A stretch of 64,000 bases of DNA from Eremophila alpestris peregrina. Taxonomy: Eukaryota; Chordata; Aves; Passeriformes; Alaudidae. Positions 1-10,500 of this stretch are shown here, piece after piece. The position numbers and the translations under genes were made by a program. The stretch is from contig WMCF01000055.1 in assembly GCA_009792885.1 (NCBI GenBank), positions 3,399,689-3,463,688 of the forward strand. The letters run 5' to 3'. Below the pieces are notes generated by a model. It ran no database searches. It was not told the origin of the DNA and saw only the letters and a program-made list of their open reading frames with translations. How positions within the stretch are numbered: position 1 is the first letter of the stretch; each line of letters begins with the position of its first letter.

Positions 1-3000
1 TTTTTCCTTGAGTCCTGGAGTAAGTATTTGTCAATTCTACCACAGAGGCTGCTTCAGGACAGATGAGAAGAAACAGCTCCTACTTCTACAGGATGGAACA
101 GCAGCTCAGGACTGTCAAGACATAAAGAACCTCAGAGTGCTCCCTTCCCTGGGCTGTGCTCTCATGTCAGCTGCAGTGAGCAGAGTACATAATATTTTTA
201 ACATCTTTGGAAGATATTATGCTTTTCTTCCCAAAGCTGCATGTACTAACTTCTAGTAAAAAGAAGACCGATTGACCTCACTATAGGCTGAGATGTGAAC
301 CCCTTGCACAGAGATGAGGTGCGGGGGATGGCAGGGCAGGGGGAAAGCATGGGGAAAGGAAAAAGCAAAAAAATAGTAATTCTTGAAGAACAAAACCAAA
401 GCTATCATTTAAAGTAACTGTCATTAATCTGAAAAGAGAAAGAAAATAAATTTGGTATACAACATGAATAGACAGCCTTATTTTAAACAAGAGTATCTTC
501 AAACTTTTCCATTTGCTGTCAGCATCTCTCTAAGTACTATTGAACCATGGAACCACCAAGTAAATGAAAGCAGGATGTTAGACTGAAGTGGAAAATAAAG
601 TGCCATTCTGAAGGTCATGGTGACAGAGGAGGCACAAAATGAACCTTGTTATGCAATGCCTCTGAACATTGACTAGTCAACAAAGCTATCATTCTAATAA
701 AAGCAAAGTACTGCTGCTATAGTCTGCAACAAAATGAATTATGACTCACAAGAGGCAAATATTAATGAGAAGCTGCCTATCAGAAAGTCTCTTACTTGAC
801 ACAACTTTGAGAAGTGTCTCATATATAAACTCTTTCCAAAGTGTTTTTAAATAAACATCTAGAAATCATTACACAACAGGATGCTCCAGAAGATAGCTAA
901 AAATCCTTGGCTTTACATTTTATGGCTATTTTGTGAAGCAATGGCGAGTATTTCAGATTTCAGTCTGACGTTAAAAGACAGTCCCTGACACAGAATAATT
1001 ACCAGTAAATACTTATTTGTGTGTGTTTCAATTCCAGTCTTTTTCTGAGTATACATGTCTCCTGAATCTTCCTTGCTGCATGAGTCCAGACAGATAGCCA
1101 AATATCATCTCCTACCTTTCTTCCACAGCTGGAAGGACAGAAGGAGGAGAAAACTCTACTATCATCTTTATTTTATGAACAATGCATAGAGGAACCCAAA
1201 ATGCCTTGAAACATAACTATTTTTCTCCCTTCTTTTCTTATTCCCATGTGCTTACCTTCCTCCTAACCCAATCACCAGGCCATTCAGACTAAGAATGTCA
1301 AAAGAAGTAGGACTTGACAGAAGCTTTCTGAACAAAAGTCACCCCATCTGGCTAAGCAAAAGTTGCCTGTGACTGTGCAGGTGGTGGAGCTGCATAAGGC
1401 AGCCTCCTGAGGATCCCTTTCCCCCTTTTCTGTTCATGTTACTTACCATTTATTCCTCAGGCTCTGAAGGCAAAACGAATGGCAGTTTTCAGACTGTAGA
1501 TTTTATTTATGTGTAACTAGAATTGCGTTTATATTTTTATATACGCAGCTGTTATTTCTAGATTAAGCTGAAGCACTAAAATGATCTGCATCTATGTTTA
1601 CATGGAGCTAGCACCATAACTGCGCACAAGCTTGCACTCCAGGGGCTCACAGGTGCATGGCAGAAGAGAGAACAGGTTTTGAACAGCTTTGCTCATTGCT
1701 CAAAATCAGAAAATAATTTCTGCAAAAAAAAGCTCAGTGGTAGTGACTTACAAAGCTACTTTTTTTGGAATATTTCTGTTCACCGATTAAATAAGCAAGA
1801 GTCATAGATCCCTGTGTGACTAATAACCATGCTTGGCACTTTACAATATTGTAACTCACAAAATTCTCCCGATTATATGAAAAATTCAGTTCTCTCTGTT
1901 TTACAGAATCCATTAATCGGAATGGTTGCACAGAGCAAGTACAATGACTTTTTATAACAGCAATACTCTCTTAGTTATCTTCCTTTCCTAGATATGGACC
2001 TCTGTGCATATAATATGGAGAAGAAGGATTGTCCTGATAATAAAAAAACTAGAAAAAACATCTGCCCGCTAACGACGCTGATTCACGTTTTAAGCAAGTC
2101 ATGCTAATACTGAAGTAGAGCCTCTATCAGGGCTTTTGCACAGATGGTAGCACAGATTTTTAAATTATTATTAGATTATTAGATAATTGGGCTCCTCTCA
2201 ACCCAAATATAGCCCATCTTAAAACATCTTTTGAGCAGCACTGCACTATAAATGGCTTCCTGAAAAGATCCCAAATTATATATTTTCATTAACATGGATG
2301 GTATAGAAGGATAGAGAAAGACAAGTAACATAGGCATGTGAAAATAATGGAAATAAAACCAAATGGTTTATTATCACTCTTAAAAAGAAAGGTTAGCTAA
2401 CAGTCTATGCAAATGTATATGTGTATATATTTATATATGAAATAAATACCACAAATTTTAGTAATATTTCATATGTTCTTGGTACTGAATTTCTGAATTA
2501 TCAAGATACTCAGAAAGGAAAACACATGTGGTTTTCTTCACATTGTGCTAGTATCTCTTCATTTGAGAACTCCATCTTGTAATTTCTTGCTTTTCAATGT
2601 AGCAAACCATTAAAAGTGAAAGACTTTACTGAGCTAAACAGAAATAAAAACAAGGCCCTTATAACACTAAAACACATGCCTGAAGCAATAGCTTTTTATA
2701 CATCTGACTCCCATGTCTCCCATTACATGTGATTACTCACAACTGGATCCTTATACATTTACTCTAGTATAATTTTCCACACTTGTATCTGACACAGTCT
2801 TTTACCTCTTTGCTTCCCCACCTAAGCTCTGTACCTGTTGGAAGATGGTATTAGGTGATGTGCTCACAAGTTAATAAAAAGGACTTTCTTACTTTGAAAG
2901 TCTGTATTTTATGTGTTCTGCAAAAGATTAATTCCATGAACATTATCCCACGTTAGCAAATTTACTATCAGCTTAACCTGCCTATGGCAGCTATCTCCAG

Positions 3001-3639
3001 CATCATGAACACTAGTCCCCAGTGGAGAAGTGGGAGTAAATGACTTAGAAAGTGATAATAGAGGTCATGCCATTCAGTGGGATGCCACTTCGTATTTTGC
3101 TTATCATGATCTAGTTCCTATCAATCCCTTCCTCCCACCTCTTCTCTTCAGAAACTTTGATGGTCTGCTGCATACTGAGCAGCAGATGTTCTTTTCTTGA
3201 TATTACATGCAAATTTTTCAAGCAGCTGCACAGAACTGATATTATCATATGAGAACCGTCATGACTTTTACTTTTCCTGCTGCCACTAATTGATTTTCCT
3301 ACTTTTGTTTGGATCTTAAGAATTTACAACAGTGTATATAATAATAGCTATTATTTTTACTGTTGTTGCTGCAGTTGTTATATCAATTTATCTGCTTAAC
3401 TCTCAGACTTATAAAAATTTCTTGACTTTCTTCCTTATCTCAACAATTGATTACACTATTCCCTTAAGATCTTGTTAAGTTCCTTTATAATTTGTTGACT
3501 GAGACTTTGTTTCTTCTGAGTTGGACCCACCAGGATATCTAGGTGTAAAGCTCTACTTAAATCAGGCATCTTGGGAGACACAATCCTCTTTCAATGATTG
3601 TGAGAGACTGAAATGTCATGGATAATGGCTTAAACATTG
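1..3639. other. Intergenic AT-rich DNA, no gene seen
   Basis: No exon, RNA gene or recognisable repeat was found here. Open frames are under 85 codons and have no domain character. The only local structure noted is a perfect 16-bp palindrome at 3340-3355 (AATAATAGCTATTATT), within AT-rich sequence where such palindromes are common. Confidence 0.6.
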
Positions 3640-4470
3640 CTAGGAAGGAGATTTGCCCATTATGGCTAAACTGAATAAAGAGGCTGAGACCACCCAAGCC
3701 CACCCCTCCTTCACCTGACTGCAGCTTTGGGCTGGGACTTGAGCTGCCCAACAGAACCTGAGATACCATAAAGGTGACACTATGGTTCTATTACCTCTGG
3801 TCTAGGAACAAGGAAACAAAACTGAGGCAGGACCATGTACCCACAAGAATGCCAAACCCAGAAGCTGCCCTGAAAATCAGCTTGGGCCAGGCTCAGGCTG
3901 GGAGAGGCCATAGCCCACGGGCTCATCTGCTGAGGCCAGGTTTGCCACACTCCCCCACAACCAGGAAAGGAGGAGGAGAGTTCTGGGGCTGTGCTGTGCC
4001 CTCTTGTCACAGGCAGTGAATACCCATCCTCCCTCACACAAACTGGCTCAGCTCTAAAATCCCCACCCAGGGAAAGCCACATCCATGGGACATTCCCATG
4101 ACAAATAGCTGAGGAGGTGCCATAACCCATCCAAGACCCCCAAAGCGCTGCCCAGACTCACTGCTGAGGCCTTGCAGCACAGCACTGCTCATGATGCAAA
4201 GGGCTGCAACAGATCCAGAGTCTGCTGCAAGAGACTGTGTCAAAATTGTCCCTGCCAGGGGAGGTACCTGGGCATTCCCACCCAGCCAAATTGTATATTA
4301 ATCCTTTGGTTGCTATGTTTTCCGGGATCCTCGCCACCAAGCAGACCAGAAGACTATCGACAGGATGCCATCAGCATCCATGGAGTGGTGGTATTTTCTA
4401 CTTCATCTATCACTATCTTTCTCCCTCTTGCTCATTTCCTCACATTTATTGTTAAATAGAATCCATACAA
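3640..4470 (+). mobile_element. GC-richer interspersed repeat, probably LTR-derived
   Basis: This block is clearly richer in G and C than the DNA on either side, which changes back to AT-rich near 4450. Its 3' part (about 4290-4460) resembles avian LTR sequence I recall: a TTGGTTGCTATGTTTTCC stretch, then GAAGACTATCGACAGGATGC, then a pyrimidine-rich run leading to TTTATTGTTAAATAG. Open frames cluster here on both strands (up to 116 codons, 3780-4130 minus) because GC-rich DNA has fewer stops; none resembles a known protein. I could not find terminal TG/CA with matching target duplications, so both boundaries are approximate. The 5' third (3640-3780) may be a separate unit. It could also be an unrelated unclassified repeat. 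Confidence 0.4.
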
Positions 4471-6810
4471 TTGACTTCAGCATATGGTCTCATTTGCACC
4501 TTAATTCAATCAGAGGTATCTCTCAGAATTTTAATAACCAGACTGTAACACTGATTAAGCTGCAACACAAAAGATAGTATCCTGTAGTTTAGGTTTGGTT
4601 TTATTTTGTTTCATTTATCTTTCTGTTGTTTTCAATGTAACAATTTGAGTTGTGAGAAATCCTATTTGATTCATAATTGACTTATTTTTAAACTTATTGC
4701 TTTGATTTTCACGGACTTTTCATGAACTCGTAAAAACAGATTTGCTGCAAAAAAAATAATTGTGCAAATCAATCCTCAGTCTAGTGGGAAATGATGAATT
4801 TTGATTTTCGCTTTGAAAACTGGAAGAATCTGCCTAGAGCAAGCAGCATATATCTGGGTATTTTATTTGTGAAGTCCATTTTGAAGCAGTTTACATACTT
4901 GCCAGAGATGATATGGGCTTAAGTTCAAAAGCACACCCATAATTTTGACCTAACAAGGTAGAACTGTTGTAGATGCCGATATTCTGGAGTAAGCATTTTA
5001 CAGAAGAAAACAACACAGTGGAAATAGAGAACTGCAATACATGTGGTCTAGCAATTTTCTTTTATATTTCACCACCACATGGCTTCTCCTTTAGGTGAAA
5101 GGAACAAAGCCTTATCTAATTACTTCAACTACTGTGACTCCCTGGTGTTAACAAGATATATTACTATATAGAGATGGGACATTTCCCAGTGTTTGCATTT
5201 TCTTTCTGCCCAGATCTCTACTCCATGCAAGTAGAAACAAGATCTTTGCACTGAGCAATCTGTGCTCTGTGTCCCACATAAATCCAATAATGTAAAAACA
5301 GTGCATATTAAACACATATTAAAAACCCCTAGGTTGAGCAAATGGTATGAGGGAAAGAAAACAATTTTGTTGCAATTCACTTAATGTATTCAACAAGCAT
5401 GCAAACACTTTGTATCAGTGGTTAAACTTTGGGATTTCTCATTTGTTTCCAGACGTCAAAAGTCAAAGTTCAGAACTCCAGAACCTCATTCACCCATTGG
5501 ACTTTGTTTATATGCATATTATAGACAAAATTTTACAGATTCTACTATGCTTGACAGTATTTTTCTGTTTTCTCATTTGTGCTCTGATGACCATAGCACT
5601 GTGTGTGCATTAGTAATCAATCTCATGGCTTTGGAAAGACAGTGCAATTCAGGAAAAGCCAGTGATGTGGACTGTAAGTCAGTCTCATCATATAGAGTTT
5701 GAATGCAGTGAAGGAAATGATGCATATGTGTAGCTTTCTAGCACAAATTTGATTTTTGGATGACAAACTTGTACCATTCCAGCTCTGCACTGTTTGATGG
5801 ATCATCTAAGCTGCAAAATACTTCCTCACTCTGATAAAATGCTTACATGTTCTACATAGGTGGTTGGGGGAATAAGGCTTCAAATCTCACAGAAATGCAA
5901 GAACAATTGATAAACAAAAGAAGAGGAATACCACTTTTTATTTTTCTTCCAGAAATAAATACAAGTAATTGCATGCAATATTTTAACTGGTGAAATATTT
6001 CTACTTAAATTATATTCATACTGGAGATATAGTTATATCAACAATATATATTAGCTGAAAACTAACTTTTCAACTAATATTGTCTAATCATTGGTTACTG
6101 CAGGATTTTTGTCCAACAGCCACTGATGTTTGAGAGAATTTATTGACAGATTTTACAAAGAAAATCTGTTGCTTTTCTGATCTTTCCTTATACTTAATTA
6201 ATTTCTCTATTTTTATATTTTACAGAGGAACATAGCTTACTGTTTGATTAAATATAAATTTAATTACAGAATAAGCTAATAATCATCATTAGCTTAGGAC
6301 CAATAATGCTGTATTGATGATCTTTCAGACACACATTATGAATGGTGAAGAGGCTTCTTGTTTCCCAGCAGGCAAATAATATTTTATTTCAAATTCATTG
6401 TCTTATAAGAAATTATATTTTTCTATTCACTCATATCATGTGAAGGTTAGTCTAGCAAATCAAATCAAACTATATTTTTGGAATGTTTTCACTCGGGGAC
6501 AAGTCTCCTAAATTTCAGTAGGCTCCAGACTGGTCTCATAATAACATCCAAAGACAGAAAGATGTTGTTCCAGTTCATAAAGGAGGAAAGCCACTACATC
6601 CATTTCTAATGCACCCTTTCTGATTTCTTGTTCTTAGCAGTTTTTTCATATCAATCTGTTTTAGATAAGAAATAATTGTCACTTGCTGAGGAAATAATTG
6701 TCACTTTTCAGAAACGGAAATTCAGTAAAACAGAAAGGACAAAATAAATAAGATTGCTCTGGTGGATCAAATTTGGAAAACAAATGTTCCTTCCAGGATA
6801 ATCTTACCTT
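4471..6810. other. Intergenic AT-rich DNA, no gene seen
   Basis: Nothing codable or recognisable as a repeat was identified. The sequence is strongly AT-rich between about 5930 and 6480. Open frames reach 94 codons at most (5418-5702) and are read as chance. Confidence 0.6.
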
Positions 6811-6953
6811 GTTGCCCAGAGAGGTTGTCTCCACCCTCAGAGCTTTCGAGGTCTTGGTGGTTAAACCCCTGAGCAACCTGGCCCAATTTCCGAGTTAATT
6901 CTGCTCTGGAGAACTACAAGAGACCTCCTGAAGGCTCTTCCAATCTGAACTAT
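6811..6953 (+). mobile_element. CR1 LINE 3'-end fragment (left part, split by an LTR)
   Basis: The stretch opens with GTTGCCCAGAGAGGTTGTCT, a hallmark of the CR1 3' untranslated region, and runs through degenerate CR1 sequence to CTTCCAATCTGAACTATTC, the characteristic end just before the terminal octamer repeats. It is 5'-truncated, as nearly all CR1 copies are; sequence just upstream (about 6775-6810) may belong but is too diverged to claim. The expected terminal repeats do not follow directly: an LTR begins here. A short matching remnant (TATTTCCTATGATCC) reappears on the far side near 7535. It has no coding capacity. The family assignment rests on recalled CR1 3' sequence, not on an alignment. 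Confidence 0.8.
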
Positions 6954-7530
6954 TCTGCTGGTTTTGGCTTGATTTCCTTCCCAGTTGCTGGTATGGAGCT
7001 GTGTTTTGCATTTGTGCTGAACACAGGGTTGATAACACAGAGATGTTTTTGTCATTGCTGAGCAGGGATTACACAGAGCCAAGGCCTCTCCTGCCTTTCA
7101 TACCAGCCAGGCTGGTGAGGAAGTTGAGGGTGCCTGGAGGGTGGAAGGGGACACAGCCAGGACAGGTGACCCCAACTGACCAAAGGGATATTCCACATCA
7201 TGTAACATCATTGGATATCAGTATATAAAGCAGAGGGAAGAAGAAGGAAGCGGGGGGACATTTAGAGCAATAGTTTTTTCTGCCCAAGTCACTGTGACGG
7301 GACCCTGCTCTCCTGGGCTGAACACCTGCCTGCCCATGGGAAGCACAGGATTAATTCCTTGGTTTTCTTTGCTTATCTACGTGTCTTTTGCTTTCCCTAT
7401 TGAATTGTCTTTATCTCAATCCATGATTTTTTCACCTTTTACCCTTCTAATTCTCTCCCTGGCCCTGCTGGTGGGGGAGGGAGCAAGCACTGCCTGGGCC
7501 TTGGTTGCCAGCTGGAGTGAAAGCCAGGAA
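6954..7530 (+). mobile_element. Solo LTR of avian ERVL-like endogenous retrovirus, nested in CR1
   Basis: About 577 bp, sense on the + strand. It starts near TGCTGGTTTTGGCTTGATTT, has the typical TGCTGAGCAGGGATTACACA and GACCAAAGGGATATTCCA segments, a TATA box at 7221-7230 (GTATATAAAG), a block around 7300 reading as the transcribed leader, and CTTTATCTCAATCCATGATT after a degraded polyadenylation site near 7399-7404 (ATTGAA where AATAAA or ATTAAA would be expected). Its 3' end, GCCAGCTGGAGTGAAAGCCA, is a mutated form of the terminus still clean in the related copy at 50906-51487. No internal retroviral region lies beside it, so it is a solo LTR from recombination. The frames inside it (7001-7228, 7294-7569) are incidental. 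End points are uncertain by a few bases because both termini are mutated. Confidence 0.85.
7221..7230 (+). promoter_or_regulatory. TATA box of the LTR at 6954-7530
   Basis: GTATATAAAG sits about 268 bp into the LTR, followed by a purine-rich stretch and the likely R region. This is the position expected of an LTR core promoter. Whether it is still active cannot be told from sequence. Confidence 0.6.
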
Positions 7531-7534
7531 ACCG

Positions 7535-7550
7535 TATTTCCTATGATCCA
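7535..7550 (+). mobile_element. Remnant of the CR1 3' terminal repeats (right part)
   Basis: TATTTCCTATGATCCA matches the tail expected to complete the CR1 at 6811-6953, whose end would read like CTATTCTATGATTCTATG. Its place immediately after the LTR end indicates that the LTR inserted into the CR1 tail. It is too short to be assigned alone; the context carries the call. Confidence 0.55.
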
Positions 7551-10500
7551 TTTACAATTCCCACCCTAGTCCTCAACATAATTAGGGGTATTCAAGAACC
7601 CACCAGCACCTTTGTGCCTGCAAATCTGGCAGTGCTAAACCCATCCCACTACACTAAACTGATACATATTGAGTGACATAGGTAGTCACATTCATGCTGT
7701 CCTACATTGGGAAACAGTGCTCCGAACAAGATGTTGTTCAGAACCACTACACTCTGACAGAAACCCTATGAATTGCACAACTAAGCAACATATCTAAATG
7801 AATTTTCAATGAAGAAAACCAAAATCATAATGTCTCTGAATACCTAGTACTTATTTTTTCCCCCACTAAGACAAAAACACACAGAAAAACCCCAAACCAG
7901 TCTTATGCATTATCTTCTATTTTTCAGATGTGCAGACTTGTATTTATGAATATCATAATTAAAAATATTGTTACCTGAGCATATCCCCCTGCAACATATA
8001 GATGTGATTTCCATCTTTCCTGCTTTTTATTTTCTCCTGATTCAGACCAAAGAAACAGGTACAGTAAAGTGTGTTCTTTTGTTAGTCTGCTTTGGACTTA
8101 AATATTTGGATCTATTTTTAGTATACCTTCATACTCTAGTGTTCAGCTTACTATTTAGCAGTATCACATCAAAGGAATACACCTTCTGTGTATACCTAGT
8201 CCATTATCAAGGCTTAAACAGATGAAATAAACCTTCAAAAGAAAGTGGTGGTTTGGCAAGGAAGCTGTTAACTGTTCTCTTTAAGCTTACGATAAACCAC
8301 TTTTGGATAAGCCAAAATGCCAACAGATAACCCGTGGATAAAAGATCAAAACTTCATCTTAAAATTTGGTATCATACAAGACAGTGGAAAGCAAAAGACA
8401 AATGTGCTACTCCATATCTGCACTGATGACAACTACACTTCAGGGTTTTGTTCTGGCCAGAAGCTTGTAATGCCTGAAGGCCTCCTGCAAGTTGGAAGCA
8501 TAAATGCATTTCTATGGTCTGAGATGAGATCAGACTACATTACACTCTAACCAGACTAACACAAAGAGAAAAAATAGCTTAAATATATTCTTAAGAAGGG
8601 ACTATATTGATCAATTGTAGGTACACGGATCTCCAGGCAATGACAAACTGTCCTGTCTATAGCTCCTGCTCAGAGGACAGTTAACAGCAGCATGATTCAT
8701 TTGATGAGGGAACCTCCTTCAGAGGAGTAAAGAGGAGGAAAACTCCATGGAGTGAGTCCACAGCTCTTTTTCCCCAGCCTCTTCAACCAGGAGAGAGGAA
8801 CAGTTTGCTGCCTGTAAAACCAGAATAGAAGCTGCATCCCAGGACTAATCCTGAAATAACCAGACATTGTCAGGGACAGATTGAGGCCGTAAATGGGATT
8901 TGAAAACAGGCTTGTGATGTGGGCGTAACTTGTCAAATTAGTATTCTGCATCTTAATATCCTAACTTTAGTATTTGTGAGATACTGTGATATTAGTCTTT
9001 GGCTGGCATTGGGGCAGAAAAGTTCCTTTTCGTTTCCTTGGTTCATGCTTAGGTATTCAAAGACAGAAAGTGGTGTACGGATTGTAACTACAATGTTCTT
9101 TTCATGCTTTGTATATGATACTCATCTGTCCTGGTTTCTCTTTTATCCTGTCAGGTAGCTTTGGTATAATAGCAGGTGGCATTTCAGCTCTCTTGGTTCA
9201 CTAATTTTTACTGAGATATGGGGAGAAACTAAGTTTATGCATCTTATTTTCATCTCGGTGCATGTAAATGTCACACAGGGAGTTGAAAATCAGACCTGAA
9301 ACAAGGGAAGAAAAATGTTCCAGCATTCGGTAATATTTGCATTTTATTTTTACTAATGACTTTATTTTTCACAGTTTTATATAAGCGTTAGGACAGCCAC
9401 ATCACTGTGATTCATCAACAGAAGCCTGCTTTATCACGATGTTGTATTTAAAAAACCCTTTTGTAATGCTTTATACTTTAGTGGTTTTAAGAGATCAGCA
9501 TTCATCATGCTCTATCTTGTCGGGCAACACTTCTTCGAGAAAAGCTAGAAATGGAATTGATTTTCCCAATTTTATTAAAGAATCGGCAAAGCAGCAAAGT
9601 GTTATTGGTCATGCCTGTCTTGCCGTTTGCTTTCAATTGCAGGCCCTATTGTCATGTACACAGAAAGCAACTGTAAGTGCAAACAAGATAGCAAGGAAAA
9701 TGGCACTTGCTGGAGAGCACGGAATGCTCTATTCGAGACCTTTGTCAGGATTTGCTCTGAAATTATGATTGTATCTTCAGTTACTTTATAAACTTATTTT
9801 CTGCCTATTACTGAAACACATAAAATGTTTCTCTCCAGGAAGGGTGTTTCACAGAAGTGCTTAGGTTTTAGATTATCAGGATTTTCTGCATTATGCAACA
9901 AACAGAGCAAAAATTGTACACAACCCCTGTAGTCCTTGTTTCCTACGGAAGGCTGTGTATGCATTATGTGTATAGGAGAAAGTAACTTCTGGTACATTTT
10001 TGCTGATAGTTTAAATTGCAAATTAATAGGCTACAATAAGAAACTTTGTAAACGGGAAAATTCTGAACTCCTGAATAAGAAAATAGAGGATTTAAAAGCA
10101 ATCCCTGCTGATTCTTCTCTTTTAATTGTTCTTCCTGAAGCAACTTTTAACAATTGCAACTTAACTTTACAGATTGCAACTATATGCACACAACAGCCTC
10201 TAGATGCCCAGGAAAAATGTCCCTGCACTACTTCAGAAGCTAACAGTGCTGTTCTTGCTCTTTCACAGCTGTTCTTGATCCTTCTCTCACCTCCATCCTC
10301 ACTCCCCACACAGCCTCTAAAGCGACATGGAAAGAAACCAATGAAAAGCTGCACCCCTTGCACCCTTGTAAAACCAAAACAATGGTTGATGTTGAGCTAC
10401 TGTCAGGAGCATTAGACAAGAGAAACTTTATGTTCTGACCTTCCTTTCAATAGTCAGTTCACAAATTCTTTTCTATATTAGGCAATTCAGTGCTGCTGCT

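Noticed and set aside
3340..3355. Perfect 16-bp palindrome
   Set aside because: Made of A and T apart from the central GC, in AT-rich DNA where such palindromes arise often; no further structure around it.
3780..4130. 116-codon minus-strand open frame
   Set aside because: It lies in a GC-rich repeat-like block with several overlapping frames on both strands and no recognisable domain.
7294..7569. 91-codon open frame that looks like a secreted or membrane peptide
   Set aside because: It lies inside the LTR at 6954-7530 and reads through its R/U5 region.
9640..9690. Splice-acceptor-like TTTCAATTGCAG followed by open frame
   Set aside because: The polypyrimidine tract is weak, no matching donor defines an exon, and the product is unrecognised.
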